DNA from: Cephalopachus bancanus
Taxonomy: Eukaryota > Chordata > Mammalia > Primates > Tarsiidae
Assembly: GCA_027257055.1 (NCBI GenBank)
Contig: JAPVLO010000040.1
Span: 270,501-334,500 of the forward strand
Direction: 5' to 3'
Length of the DNA: 64,000 bases
In this document: piece after piece, positions 1 to 11,331 of the stretch
How the letters are laid out: each line of letters opens with the position of its first letter
Position numbering within the stretch: the first letter of the stretch is position 1
Translations under genes and position numbers: made by a program
The notes under the pieces: generated by a model
Told to the model about the DNA's origin: nothing
Database searches by the model: none
The model's input: the letters and a program-made list of their open reading frames with translations, nothing else

Positions 1-124
1 GCGTCTATTTCCTTGAGGCCTCATGGAGCCACCACTGGCTATGGTGATGAATGAGTTAATAATGGAGATGAAAGTTTTCAGGTACTTGAGCAGAGGGTAA
101 CTGCACCAAAATGGATTAGCCTGG

Positions 125-186
125 TCCATCGGTGGTAGACCTGAGGGGAGCATGTTCCATCGGTGGTAGACCTGAGGGGAACATAG
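125..186. repeat. 31-bp tandem duplication
   Basis: Two adjacent 31-bp copies (125-155 and 156-186), each starting TCCATCGGTGGTAGACC, differ at only two or three positions near their 3' ends. No known repeat family is recognised here, so this looks like a local slippage or repair duplication. Confidence 0.9.
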
Positions 187-364
187 GTTCCTCCAGGGAC
201 ATTGTTTAGTGTTGCGATAAGGATAAATTAAGGAGAAAGTCATTCTGGTTACCTACACGGAAATGCTGACTGTTCCGGCTGCTTGAGGATTTTAAATTTA
301 CAGGGCTGGTCCTGCCCCAGGAAGGAAGCACAGAAGGGGAACAGCAGGTCTGGCTTCTCAGTCT

Positions 365-462
365 GTTCTAAAGCTAATTTAGCATGTGACCTTGGAGAAG
401 TCACTTTCCTCTGAGTTTCAGTTTCCTCAGCTATAAGAGTGTAGGACTAGCTGATCCCCAAG
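365..462 (+). repeat. MIR SINE fragment
   Basis: The MIR core is readable in sense: a GTGACCTTGGAGAAGTCACTT-like stretch, then TTTCAGTTTCCTCAGCTATAA. It abuts the left inverted repeat of the mariner-type element at 479. Confidence 0.75.
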
Positions 463-552
463 ACCCTTTTTAAAAACATGAGGGGGGTCCCCAAGAAAAT
501 TAGAATTTATTTTTTAAAAACTGTGTATTTATTCTTATATGTTTAACCTTTA

Positions 553-850
553 GTCACCTTCAAAGTACTCTCCATCTGATGCAATACACCTATCGAGATG
601 CTTTTTTTCACTACTTAAAACAGTTTTTGAAGGTATCAATTTTGACACCTTTTAGAGTTTCTGCCACCTTTTTTGTTTGTTTGTTTCACCTTTTCCACAT
701 CAGCAAAACATTTCCCTTTAAGGACTTTTTTCATCTGTGGAAACAACAACAACAACAAAGTCGCTCAGGGTGAGATCGAGTGAACAGGTTGGGTGAAACA
801 TGGGGGTCACGCCATTTTTTGATCAAAAACTGCTGAACACTCAGTGCAGT
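553..850 (-). pseudogene. Decayed mariner transposase C-terminal coding segment
   Basis: Three blocks match the family in order: ALSVQQFL (normally just after the second catalytic Asp region), then LKGKCFADVEKVK, then the C-terminal CIASDGEYFEGD followed by a stop. In-frame stops and frame changes between them show it is dead. The N-terminal helix-turn-helix domain is not visible. Confidence 0.65.
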
Positions 851-909
851 GTGGACAGGTGTGCTTATAAATCACCCATTATGAAATGGGCAAACACCTT
901 GAAAGAATC

Positions 910-1196
910 TCCAGCACTTTAGGAGGCCAAGGCGAGAGGACTGCCTGAGTCCACGGGGTTAGAGACCAGCCTAGGCAACTTGGTGAGACCTCATCTCTAC
1001 AATAAATCACAAAAACTAGCTGGGCATGGTGGCATGCATCTGTAGTTCCAGCTACTTGGAAGGCTGAGGGAGAAGAATCGCATGAGCCCAGCAGGTCAAG
1101 GCTATGGTGGCCGTGAGCGTGCCACTGCACTCCAGCCTAGGCGACAACAGTGAGACTCCAACTCAAAAAAAAGAAAAAGAAAGAAAAGAAAAGAAA
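910..1196 (+). mobile_element. Alu, older tier of the lineage-specific type, 5'-truncated
   Basis: Dimeric Alu starting near CCAGCACTTT, so the first ~27 bp are missing. The target-site duplication GAAAGAATC is seen at 901-909 and 1197-1205. The linker CTCTACAATAAATCA and right-arm GCTACTTGGAAGGCTGAGG mark the non-AluS/Y lineage. The B box is GGGGTTAGAGACC without a T-arm stem. The right arm reads GTGGCCGTGAGCGTGCCAC, the intermediate form of the hairpin in younger copies. The A-rich tail has become AAAG-type repeats. Confidence 0.9.
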
Positions 1197-1599
1197 GAAA
1201 GAATCCCTCCACCCCCAAAAATGCACTGAAGCTGAATGCAGCCTCTCACAACAACACTACCTGGTACACTGATGAAGATAGGTTCCTGGAACACTTATCT
1301 AGTGGAGGAAGCTTGTACTACAAAGGGGCTGTACTCCAAAAAATAATTCTGGGTTTTTTTGGGGGGGGATCCCCCCCTCATAGAATCTACAATCCTATTA
1401 TTTGAGGCACTAAGTAAACGGTCAGAAACAGCAAATCACCACCCCCTCTAGGAGTATTTGCTGTTAAAATAGTCAAAACCTCTCAGTCCAGGCTAGGTTT
1501 ACCAATTTGACATAATAAAAGAATCACATGAATTCAGAGTTAAAAGTTCAGAGTCTCAGATGACACCCTAGACAGAAAGGCTCATAACCTGGTCAGAAC

Positions 1600-1862
1600 A
1601 CTAAAATCAGTGTTTTTAACAAACACTTAAGATGATTCTCGAATCACACAATTTTGGAAAATACTGAGATAGACAATAATGTGCATCTATCTCAAATCCA
1701 TGGTTCTTAACCTTGAATGGACGTAATAATCTACTGGGAGCTTTTAAATCCCTGCGCCCCTGGGATCAACTCCAGAAGTTCATTCCAAATTGAGAAAAGG
1801 CAGCCTGGACTTTGGATGTTTTAAACACTCGTCGGGTGAAGCAGTCAGAACTGAGAATCTCT
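1600..1862 (+). repeat. Two MER5A-like fragments
   Basis: At 1699-1862 the sequence begins CCATGGTTCTTAACCTTGAA and continues with CTGGGAGCTTTTAAATCC, the pattern of the hAT-Charlie MITE MER5A in sense. At 1600-1665 a stretch with TTTTTAACAAACACTTAAG and GATGATTCTCG resembles the 3' end of a second copy. Divergence is high. Confidence 0.5.
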
Positions 1863-2460
1863 GCCTTAAACCCACACTGTGTGTGATTCCTCAATTTTCC
1901 AGATGTTTCTGTAAGAATGACACTGGGTCATCCAGCACTCAGCAGAGACACAGACAACCAGAGGACCCTTTCTGGTTTTTCACACTCTGGCATGAAAGCA
2001 AGAGATGAGAGTCTCCCTGTGCAAGATGGGGACATCAGTTGTTCCCTTGCTGTTACTAGAAAGAGGGGCTTTACCCTATGCTTGTTGACACCACAAGTGC
2101 TCAGTGAATATTAGTAGGATTGAAATTTGGGGAAACGATGACCACTTATGTACCTAACTCTGAATTGTACCCCACACCTTTAAAATAAAATTTAAAAAGA
2201 AAGAAAGAGAAACAACCATTTTTTTAAAAAAGGAAAGAAATCTGAGAAAGATCAAAAGTATTTTTAAGAGATTGCAGGAAGCCCCGAAATTACTTGGCAC
2301 ATAATTGTCTTTGGCCATATTTATCACTTTGCTTCAATTTTTAAAAAGCAGAAATAGTATTAACTTTAGCTATCAATTTTTGAGCTCCAACTCTATCCTC
2401 TACACTGGGATAGATGCAGCAATTAGAATCACTAACCCTCACTCCATCTGCAGAAAGAAG
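1863..2460. other. Unassigned sequence
   Basis: No gene or named repeat is recognised. A purine-rich AAAG-type stretch lies at about 2180-2260. Confidence 0.5.
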
Positions 2461-2461
2461 T

Positions 2462-2600
2462 CTAACCCAATGTTTATTTGCAGGGGAAGCAACTCAGGTT
2501 CAGAGACTTGAAGGTCATTCTGCTGGCAGAGGACAGAGGTTCAAGCCCACATCTGTCAAACCACAGCTAGTCCCAGCCCCCACGCCACACCAGCCCTGCA
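2462..2600 (-). repeat. MIR SINE fragment
   Basis: Antisense MIR pattern: GGGGAAGCAACTCAGGTTCAG, then GCTGGCAGAGG and GGTTCAAGCCCACATCTG. Confidence 0.65.
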
Positions 2601-2978
2601 ATTTATTTGGTAGATTGCTTTATTTCTGAGTAATAAAGTCTCTCCCTCTGCCCATCATCTAATTCCATATAATTTACATGAAAATCCTGTCACTAGAATA
2701 TTGTCTCCGTGGGAGACGTCAGTGCATGTCAGCCTTTTGAAATGTCTAGAGCAGGAGCTTGGAGCCTGTCTTGTAGCATTTAAGCAATCAGCATATGTCT
2801 ATTAAGGAAGGAGCATCCATTTTGAGAGTGACTTGACATTTTAAAAATGTCTATTTGTTACCAACAATATCCTTTCAAAACTTTCAAAATCTTCTAAAAC
2901 CAACAAAATCAGCTGCCACACAAGTGAGCCTCTCTTCCTTCACTGTCTGAGCAGTGATATTTCAACACTGAAAGGAAA
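2600..2978. other. Unassigned sequence
   Basis: No gene or named repeat is recognised. Confidence 0.5.
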
Positions 2979-3076
2979 TGTATGTATGTATGCATGTGTG
3001 CATACATGTATGTATAAATGCATAAATATGTGTGGGGGCACACGTCTGTGCTTGGATGTGTGTGTGTACACACAGG
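2979..3076. repeat. Degenerate TATG/TGTG microsatellite
   Basis: TATG units run at 2979-2992, then interrupted alternating purine-pyrimidine sequence continues to about 3076. Confidence 0.8.
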
Positions 3077-3234
3077 AGCTTATGTGTATGATTTGAATTT
3101 CCATTGTGTAGGAGGGCAAGGACTAAGATATACAGACAAGACAAAGGACTCTCTAACAATGAAGTATCCATAGAATAGGGATCAGAAGGACCTGAATTCA
3201 TCCAGTTTTGTCATCATGAAAAAGGAAGGAAATG

Positions 3235-3510
3235 AGCACAGATTTGAAGTTGCAACCAGTCCTAGAATCCCAGCTCTCCTTCTGTAATGTATTAACCAAC
3301 TTGGGACTCAAACTCCTCATCTGCAAAAGGAGAAAATAATTATTTGTGGAATTGATTCCCACCTTGATCACTTTCAACTCTCAGTGTGTTATTTAATTTC
3401 TCTGTGCCTCAGTTTCCTCATAGGATTATTATGAGAATTAAATGAGCTAATAAATGTAAAACAAAACATATGGAATACAATAAGTATGGTTGTTATTGTT
3501 ATTTCTAACT
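3235..3510 (+). repeat. MIR fragments (two pieces)
   Basis: The clear piece is 3378-3510: TCTCTGTGCCTCAGTTTCCTCA, then AGGATTATTATGAGAATTAAA and the AATAAATG-type tail. A weaker piece at 3235-3345 has ACTTGGGACTCAAACTCCTC and ATCTGCAAAAGGAGA in the same orientation. Confidence 0.7.
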
Positions 3511-4885
3511 CAAAAATATTATTGGTTTGTTCTACTTCACTATCTTTGGGAGCAGATTAAAGTCATATTTCCTTTAATAGTCAAATTAGAAAAACACCCA
3601 TCTCAATGAATATAGATAAACAAAATATCTAGTTTTTCTCCTGGGGTTTCCCTCTCGCCAAAATTTCCTTGATTACCCTAACATTTTTTATCGGCTCTAC
3701 TAATCCACTCTGGTTGCAGATTTTTCATTCTCTAGCTACGCTTTACTCTTGAGTTTCTTTTACAGAAAGCATCACAGTTTATTCTAAGCTTGGACACAGT
3801 TTTCTTCCTTAACTTTTTCTCTAGATACCTCAGTGTTGCATTGGGTCTATGCTTGCAGAATAAGAAAGAATAAAGCAAAGACTGGCTCATATTGCTTCCA
3901 AGGTTGTTTATGGGTCTCACAAACTATTAACCCCATCTTGGATTTCTGTTTTATAGCTAACAAGCCTCCAAGTGAAGGAGGCATCCAATCCTCACCACGG
4001 AATAATCTCTAACTCCTTTGGAGACCAGATGGCCATTTGTTGGTACATAGAAAGGTTTCTTTCCCAGTCCCTGCCCACATCTAGCATAAACTGGCTTCTC
4101 TCCTAACTCAGAAAGAGATAAAGCAGGAGTACCCATTCTTCAGGAAACATCCTTGTCTTTCTTCAACCCATAGGGTAGTCTGATCGCTAGGGGCAAATAG
4201 TACAATGACTGTCTTGTCATTTTTTCTCTCATTTTTTTCTTTAATTGTTTTTCTGAGTTTATCAATTTTAAATAGCACTTCTTGAGCACCCCAATAGTAC
4301 AGTATAAATCCACGTCTAGGAGAAACAATTCTTCAAGAATTAGGAGAAAGACATACCCAACTTACATCAAAAAGCCAAATGCTCAGTACAGCAGAATAAT
4401 AGGTGGTGTCTGTTTTACGGGTATGTAACTAAAGGGATTCAGTGGTAATTTTCCAAATGATAATTAACGTTCAACTGCAGGAAGAAAACATTGTCAGTCA
4501 CCCCAAAATGTCCAGTTCATATTCAAATGAAAGAAAAAAAAATCACAGGTCCTCTTCCTTGGATACCCCATCCACATGGATGTGGTAAAGGCAAAATGAA
4601 ATGTTTTGTAAACTATAAGGGGCTATTAAGACATGTGTCATAATTTCTATACTTTGGTCACATTTTTCCATCTGAAACAATGGGGAGAATAGTCACCACA
4701 ACACAAAGCAGGATTTGGTGTGTGACAATTTTACACAGAGGCTAGGTACTATTTTTCATTTCCAAGCTCTGGAAGAAAGTCGCTGTGTGAATTGGCTAAG
4801 TTACTTCAACACTCATCCTTTCTTACCAGAAAATAAAGTTATTCCAGGACTGATACACTAAAAGGATGCGGCATCTTCCATGCAA
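3511..4885. other. Unassigned sequence
   Basis: About 1.4 kb with no recognised repeat or gene. Short open frames on the minus strand (3732-3920, 4140-4328) are lysine-rich, lack family features, and are treated as chance. Confidence 0.5.
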
Positions 4886-4887
4886 CC

Positions 4888-5030
4888 ATACATAAGATGT
4901 CCTTCCTGTGTGTGCTTTATTATAAAATGTCACCCATTCTTCAAGACCCAGCTGGAGTCTAATCTCCCTCAAGAAGTACTCCTTGGCTGGGGCAGGAATT
5001 CCATTGCTCAATTTTGATAATTCTGAAGTA
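4888..5030 (+). repeat. L2 LINE 3' fragment
   Basis: Contains the L2 phrase TTCAAGACCCAGCTGGAGTC followed by CTCCCTCAAGAAGTACTCC, a diverged form of the sense L2 3' region. Confidence 0.6.
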
Positions 5031-5169
5031 GGTATTTAATATTGTCTAATTCTGTTTGCTAGTCTTTAAGTAATATTCCCAGCTCTAAGATCAATCCATG
5101 ACTTTTCAAGGACATTCACTACATTTTGTTATTTGTTTAGACAAAGTCTAAAGTATAACCAAAACAGTT

Positions 5170-5295
5170 TGTTCATTTAATTCAGAGAATCTTGAATTCA
5201 AATTCTGCTTTTTTCACTTGTCAGTGGTAATATTTTGGGGCAATTACTTTAGATTTCTGGGCATCAGTCTCTTCATCATGTATAAGTGTGTAAAG
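5170..5295 (+). repeat. MIR SINE fragment
   Basis: Sense MIR: TTGAATTCAAATTCTGC, then GGGGCAATTACTTTAGATTTC and GGGCATCAGTCTCTTCATC. Confidence 0.65.
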
Positions 5296-6220
5296 AGAAA
5301 GTATAAGAGGAGAACTTCAAATTTTACCCCAGTTGCCTTTCCCTGCAGGTAGAGGCAGCAAGACAATGCATGAAAGATACAACTTGAGTGGAAACTTGTA
5401 GTCAAGCAGATTTCCACTGGCAGAGGGAAAGGGTGAACAGAACCTTCTCCACGAAGTCTACCCCTCACTTAGTCATCTCAGCATACACAGGCCCTGGTGA
5501 AGGTTGGACCAATTTTTGAAAGGAGCAGAAGGACTTTTGGAAAAAGCTAAGACCTACAACACAAGTAGTCTGAAATTAAAAGGTAGAAAAAGCTTCCAGG
5601 ACAGATCAGGTGGCTCTGACCCAGGCCACTGTAGGCAAATGGAGCAAGAATTCCAAAGGAAAATTTGGCAGAAGAAAAGAGAGAATCTGAAAGGTAGCCT
5701 GGGTGGAACACAAAAGCCAGGATGCTTGTTTGGGTGACTGGTTCAGGCAGAGTAAGGAACTGAGATTTAGAGCCCTTTAGCATTCTACCACTGTAGTGGC
5801 AAACACCACTTAAGACTATTTAGCAAGGCATACCAATGGGAACAAAGCAATCCTAAGCATGGGCAGCCTTGCTGTGTGCATTCTGGACATCAGCAATCAA
5901 CATTTTGTCCAAAAAAACCTCCATATACCTGTGAGGAACTAAGTTGACTCACTGTCTTTGTAGGGTAGTACTTGAAGTTTTGTACAGCTAGATGGATCTG
6001 GTTTTCCATTATTGAACTACCTGGCATCTGCAGGCAGGACTCACCCTGCCAGACCCAGATCACTTAGCAAATTAGGACACAAAAAGATCTCAAGAGGGAG
6101 ATATTGAATCTTCTTCAATCAAAGTAGATAGATTCTAGAGCAATAATTCAAAAAATTAATATATATCAATGTGTTTATACCCCAAACTGGTGGCTCTAGG
6201 CATCTCAGAAGAATGAGGTT
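5296..6220. other. Unassigned sequence
   Basis: No gene or named repeat is recognised. Overlapping open frames of 74-78 codons on both strands show no domain or start context and are treated as chance. Confidence 0.5.
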
Positions 6221-6221
6221 A

Positions 6222-6300
6222 ATAGCCTACCTTGTAAACAGATGTGAGAATTAAATGAAATAACAAGCGTGAAAGCCTGGCATAAATGTTTGTTCTCTGC
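6222..6300 (+). repeat. MIR SINE 3' fragment
   Basis: GTGAGAATTAAATGAAATAAC then GCCTGGCATAAATGTTTG, the sense MIR 3' half. Confidence 0.65.
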
Positions 6301-6461
6301 TCATCACCTTCCTTATTTCCATAGCACCCAGAATCACACCTTATGCACTTGAAAATCTTAGCCACTTTTTTTGTACAGTAAGTGATATAAATACAAAGCT
6401 AGAGTCTGAGGAGAAGGTGAATGACACCCTTTTGTTACCCCAGAGTCAAAGAAGGGCAGAA

Positions 6462-6585
6462 CTTAAAGGAACCTTGGAGATTATGCCATGAATTCATCCA
6501 CGCTGCAGATTGGGAAACAGATGTCTGGAGTGGCTGAAGAGACTGCCCATGACAATGACTAGTAGCTTCATTTATAGATGAGCTG
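6462..6585 (-). repeat. MIR-related fragment
   Basis: AAAGGAACCTTGGAGATTATG followed by GCAGATTGGGAAACAGATG and GACTGCCCATGAC, the antisense pattern of a MIR-class SINE. Confidence 0.5.
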
Positions 6586-6953
6586 TCATTCTATAACATC
6601 ACCTGGCCTCTTCTCACTCTGAAATACTTAACACATACAACCTTCAGCATTTAATGCCTTGCCTCAGCACAGAGTGGCAGCACTGAATCTTTCACCTGCG
6701 ATATATTTCAATTTAAACACATTCAATTGCCATATTTGCTGAATTATTCCCAGGAACAATTCTGTGGGCCACTGAGAATAGACAGAGTTCTTATAAGAAC
6801 TAAAGAGGGGTCAGAGACACAATTTATCAAAGTTATGACCAATGGCACCTCATCTTTTACAATAAAAGTGTTATTTGTATAGACTACAAATATGTATGTA
6901 TGTACGTGTTAAAAAAAGATACAATATCTCAGGTTTTGGTAGGCAGTGAGATA

Positions 6954-7321
6954 CAGGTGCACTTCAAATTGTAATAAGGTTATGTCCCAATGCACCCATT
7001 GTAAGTTGAAAATATTTTAAATTGAAGAGCAATTTAATACACCTAATCTACTGAAAATCATAGTTTAGCCTAGCTTACCTTAAATGTGCTCAGAACACTT
7101 ACATTAGTATAGAATTGGACGAAATCACTTAACATAAAGCCCATTTTACCATAAAGTAATGACTATATCAAGTAAACTATTGAACACTGTGCTGAAAATA
7201 AAAAAACAGAATGGTTGTATGGTAGTCAAAGTACAATTTTTACTGAATGTGTATCACTTTTGCACCACCATAAAGTTGAAAAATTGTAAGTCAAACATCG
7301 CAAGTCAGGGAATACACTCTG
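6954..7321 (+). mobile_element. Non-autonomous Tigger-group DNA transposon
   Basis: Begins CAGGTGCACTTCAAATTGTA and ends ACATCGCAAGTCAGGGAATA followed by CACTCTG. The ends are diverged inverted repeats of the type CAG(A/G)TG..CCTCGACTTACGATG. The interior (AATACACCTAATCTAC, GTTTAGCCTAGCTTACCTT, GTGCTCAGAACACTTACATT) fits short deletion derivatives of pogo/Tigger elements. I do not assign the exact subfamily, and strand is by convention. No coding capacity remains. Confidence 0.65.
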
Positions 7322-8008
7322 GGCGAAGAAGTAGAAATTAGGCTTAGTGCATCCCACGGTCATGTGTTCACTGGGGCAGCTCCATAATATAAAATGAGTG
7401 TCATAGACACAGGCAAGCTGGGTGGACTCCCTATAAACTGGAAATGGTGGTACTGGCAGAAACACTGAGGGAAGGAAAGGTCAACGTGTGTCAGTTCCAG
7501 TAATGACAAAACACTACTTCCCCAGAGTACAAGGAGTCCAATGTAAACAAACTCCCACCAAATTTCCCTCAGGGATGGTGCCATACCCAGGAGCTCAGTG
7601 TGGGTCTCTGCAGCTGACAGATCATGCTAAGCAGTAACAGAACCTGCAAAGGACTTGGTATGTGTATGTTGGGTCCATACACAGCTGTTCTAAGACTCAT
7701 TGCACAGGCAGACTAGCTGCAGATAGAGAACAAAGCTGACGTTCTAGTACAAGTCTTTCCTGTTTGATGGTTGAGACACTCTTCTATGGTGGATGCTTTC
7801 TGGTAAGCACAATGTGAAACACAAGTTCAGTAAATAGTGTGCCCACTACCATAGTTTTACCACCTGCCCCTTTCCCAAATGTCCACAGTTGGTTCTGATC
7901 TTCTAATCACGTTCCTTTTAGGCCTCTGATCATCCAGTTAAGCTATTCTCCCTGCTTGGGAGTCTTCATACTTCTGTAACTCAGGCCATGTCTTCTCCAC
8001 ACCAAGAG
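7322..8008. other. Unassigned sequence
   Basis: No gene or named repeat is recognised. Two overlapping minus-strand open frames of 74-79 codons look like chance. Confidence 0.5.
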
Positions 8009-8412
8009 TATTGGTCAGCTTGGGCTACAACAACAAAATGCCATAGACTGGATGACTCAAATAGCAGAGATTTATTTATTTCCTCACTGTTCTGGTGGCT
8101 AAAAGTCTATGATCAGGATACCAGCCTGGTTGGTTCTGGTGAGATCTCTCTTCCTGGCTTACTGTAGATGGCCAACTTCTCATTATGTCCTCACGTGACC
8201 TCTTCTTTGTGCATACAAGGAAAGAGAGAAAGAGCAAGTGCTTTGGTGTCTCTTCTTATAAGGGCACTAATATTCTCATTAGAGCCCCTCCCTCATGAAC
8301 TCATCTAAACGAAATTGTCACCCAAAGACTCCATCTCCAAATACAGTCACATTGGAATTATGGCTTCAACCTATGCATTTGTGGGGACACACACATTCAG
8401 TCTATAACACAA
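8009..8412 (-). mobile_element. MaLR solo LTR, MLT1 type
   Basis: Read on the minus strand it is a standard MLT1 LTR: a start near GTGTCCCCACAAATGCATAG, GTATTTGGAGATGGAGTCTT, GCCCTTATAAGAAGAGACAC, then the 3' end with AATAAATAAATCTCTGCTAT and CCAGTCTATGGCATTTTG. No internal retroviral sequence follows. Confidence 0.85.
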
Positions 8413-8414
8413 AG

Positions 8415-9405
8415 TAAATGTACTGTGTGTAGCCTGACTTCCTGGAAGGATTTCCTCTCATAACTCTGTTTCAAGACCACTTTCCATTCAATGCCTAATT
8501 TCAAATAATATCAACTTAAGTAGTTGTCCCACTCATAAATCAGGCCAGAGTAGTTTATTCCTCTGTTAGTTTGTTGTAGAAAACTACTATGAATCAGGTC
8601 ATAGGTATGAGCTAAAGGGAGAAGTGTTAGTATAATAGAGTTAGTAAGTAGGATCTAGGCCACCTCTTCTTGTAACTTCTTTTTACCTTCTGAGCCTGCT
8701 CAATTCCTATCCCAACTGTAGCATTTCCATAGAATGGTAGATTGCTGATGTGCCCATCTGACCTTATGACTGAGTGGGTCTGACACTAACAAGCTCATTA
8801 TGGGCAACACTGGTTGCACATTTTCTTGTCCCATGATAGCCTATCATCAAGCTCTCAGTCTCCACCAGAGCCCAGAAGCCCATCAGGAGCCAATATATCT
8901 ATGCCACTGTAGGCATTGTCTTTCTCCACACTCTAGGGGTCTATACCATGACTATATGTACCATAGGCCTAGAGGTCTATTTCATGATAAGAATATTAGG
9001 AGATTCCATACAGAATCCTTATCTGCCATGGTTATCTCTTGTGTCTTAGGATCACCCATGTTTTATGTTGCTTGCACAGTTGCCTGGACCTCCAGTCATA
9101 TGGACATCTCAAAGGCCTAGATAGAAAGAGAATTCTAGATCCCATGGTGTCATTGAAGTGCAAGAGATTCAGGGAAAGCCTGTATGCTGCTCTAGGACTT
9201 AATGTCTTCTGAATAAGGAGTTCCTTATAAAGATCTATGCTTTATATTTTGAACCAGTGCTATTCACGTGAGGGAGGTATGTGGTAAGGATGGGGGCAGT
9301 GCATGGGTTTAGAGACTTTTTTAGATCACTTGAAAAAACTGTGGCAAAGCTGTTAACAAGTATGTGTATTACTCCAGAAGAGAGACTTGCTCTTTAAAGA
9401 TCAGG
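8415..9405. other. Unassigned sequence
   Basis: No named repeat. A 106-codon plus-strand frame (8800-9120) starts ATG GGC AAC and is rich in His, Ser and Tyr, without a recognisable domain, signal peptide or splice context. I regard it as chance. Confidence 0.5.
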
Positions 9406-9409
9406 GAAT

Positions 9410-10372
9410 TGTGCTGGTTTTTGTTGTGTTAACTTGGCGAGATTGAACTAGAAGCCCCAGATTTTCCTTTTAAGTATGTCCTGATTAACATGGACTGGAA
9501 GGACATTCTCTTCTGAGAACTGGAGGTCAGAAAGGAGGCCACAGGTCTCATACAGACACAAACTTCTCCCTGTGATTCAATCAAATTATACCCTAGGTGT
9601 TATTGTAAAAGGATTTTACCAAAAGACCCCTAATCAGTTGACTTTAAGTTAATTAAAAGAGAGACTAAATTGGTTACAAAAAGTTTTTATTTTTTCTTAA
9701 TTTCTAGTGAAAAGTTTATTTTTTAATTTTATTTTATTTTAAAGTTGTGGGGTACAAGCCAGGATTATATCCATAAGTGGTTTAGGTACAGGTGAAGTCT
9801 TGGGACTCACTTCACCTGGATTATGATCAGCCATCCTTATTGATATTATGTGCCCCCAACTCCCCTGGCAGTGTCCCACTACTGCCAAGCTCTTTTTTGT
9901 AGTATTATGATAGACGTTCGGGATCCACTTATGAGTGAGAACATGTGGTACTCAGTTCTTGGTTTCACTTTGTTATGACTGAGTATGATAGACTCCAAAT
10001 CCATCCAAGTTGCTACAAAGTTATAATTTTGTCCTCCTTTATGGCTGTGTGATATTCCATCATGTATATGTACCACACTTTTTTTTAAAACCCAGTTCAG
10101 TTTCGATGGGTAGTGTGGTTGGTTCCGTGTTTTTGCTATTGTGAATAGTACTGCAATAAACATGTGTACACAGGTACTGTTTTTGGAGAATAATTTGAGT
10201 TCCTCTAGGTATAAGTTTCAAAGAGGGCTTAGGCCTTTCCTGAGTTCTGAAACTCCTGTCTGTCCCTAGGAAATGTCATCTCTGCCTGTGGAGCTCATGC
10301 ATTGTCATCCTCTCCCCTTTGACTTCCCGACTGCCTATCCTGTGAACTTCAGACTTGCTAAGCCAGCCCAGA
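9410..10372 (+). mobile_element. LTR fragment (MaLR/ERVL-like) split by an L1 end
   Basis: Left part 9410-9662 contains CTAATCAGTTGACTTTAAGT and AATTAAAAGAGAGAC. Right part 10216-10372 begins AAAGAGGGCTTAGGCCTTTC and runs to GACTTGCTAAGCCAGCCC. These are consecutive pieces of one mammalian LTR interrupted by the L1 below. The subfamily is not certain. Confidence 0.5.
9665..10215 (-). mobile_element. L1 LINE 3' end (5'-truncated)
   Basis: The plus strand shows the reverse complement of an L1 3' end: a T-rich start, GTGGGGTACAAGCC, CCACTTATGAGTGAGAACAT, ATGGCTGTGTGATATTCCAT, GTATATGTACCACACTT and GTGAATAGTACTGCAATAAA. Only the end of ORF2 and the 3' UTR are present, with many stops. Confidence 0.85.
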
Positions 10373-11046
10373 GTTGTGCAGACAACTCATTATGACACTG
10401 GTCTGCTTATCTGATACAGAAATGAAACAGAAAGATTAATTGCAAGAAAAAAGTTAATTGGAGATGTTGAGCTGAATATGAACAGAAGGAAAGGAGTCAA
10501 AAGATAAGGAAAATATCACAAAGTTTGTCCAGAGACAATATGTAATATGAACTGATCCAGGGCAGGGCGACGGGGACAGTTGTTGCTTCCAGGTTGAACT
10601 AAATTCAGGTAACCCAAAGTAGACACTCTTGGTTCTCAAACGTAGAACACCCCTTGTCAGTCTGGCTACCCATTCTTCAGTTTCTATGTGCTACGATACA
10701 CTCAATTTGCCACTGTGACCTTCTTCAGAGTCTGTCCTTGGGTGACTGTGGTTGATTTATCCATCAAAAGAGGAAGAAATGTCTAGGCATTTATATCCCC
10801 TTGACTTGGACTGTACTAAAGGCTAGCAGGTGCTCGGTTGTAAAAGTCCACCTTCTGTGCCCCAAAATAGACTCCAGAGAACCTTCTAGAGCAAGATAAG
10901 GTTGAGCCTTCACCTGAAACTTCAGCCTTACTTGCCTTCTTTCCCTTTCCTATCTTGCTCCCCTCCCTCTCCACATCCCCCTTACACACACCCACATTTT
11001 CTTACCAGGTCTTTAGAGACTTTCTTTGGAGAATCCCCCTCCCCCC
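10373..11046. other. Unassigned sequence
   Basis: No gene or named repeat is recognised; pyrimidine-rich stretches at 10930-11048 lead into the Alu. Confidence 0.5.
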
Positions 11047-11048
11047 AC

Positions 11049-11331
11049 TTTTTTTTTTGAGTTGGAATCTCACTCTGTCGCCCAGATTGGAGTGCAGTGG
11101 CCGCTCCGGGTCACCGCAGCCTCGACCAGCTGGGCTCCGGCGATCCTTCCGCCTCAGCCTTCCAAGTAGCCGGAATTGCAGGCATGCGCTACCACGCCCA
11201 GCTGATTTTTTGATTTATTGTAGAGATGAGGTTTCGCTGCCCAGGGGGGTCTCGAACCCGCGGGCTGAGGCAATCCACTCACCTCAGCCTCCCAAAGGTG
11301 CGGGATTACAGGCTGAGCCACCGAGCCCGGC
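11049..11331 (-). mobile_element. Alu, younger tier of the lineage-specific type
   Basis: Full-length dimeric Alu in antisense, with its poly-A as the T run at 11049-11058. Read on the minus strand, the A box is TGGCTCAGCCTG (11309-11320) and the B box GGTTCGAGACC. The upstream T-arm stem is intact but the downstream arm reads CCCCC rather than CCCGC. The right-arm hairpin is present with one change. The flanks CCCCCCACTTTT and CCCCCCTTTT are a probable target-site duplication. Confidence 0.92.

Larger units (their letters stand above)
479..1380 (-). mobile_element. Fossil mariner-superfamily DNA transposon, split by an Alu
   Basis: The left end reads TGAGGGGGGTCCCCAAGAAA; the right end, read on the minus strand, begins TGAGGGGGGGATCCCC. 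These form terminal inverted repeats about 900 bp apart. Minus-strand translation of about 553-850 shows mariner transposase C-terminal signatures: ALSVQQFL, KKSLKGKCFADVEKVK and CIASDGEYFEGD. The frame is broken by stops and by an AAC-repeat insertion near 744. An Alu sits inside at 910-1196. I could not match the part right of the Alu to transposase, so continuity to the right end rests on the inverted repeats. A TA target is visible only on the right (1381-1382). Confidence 0.7.

Noticed and set aside
8800..9120. 106-codon frame starting MGNTGCTFSC
   Set aside because: The MGxxxC-like start suggested a myristoylated or palmitoylated protein, but the rest is low in structure, His/Ser-rich and has no family resemblance.
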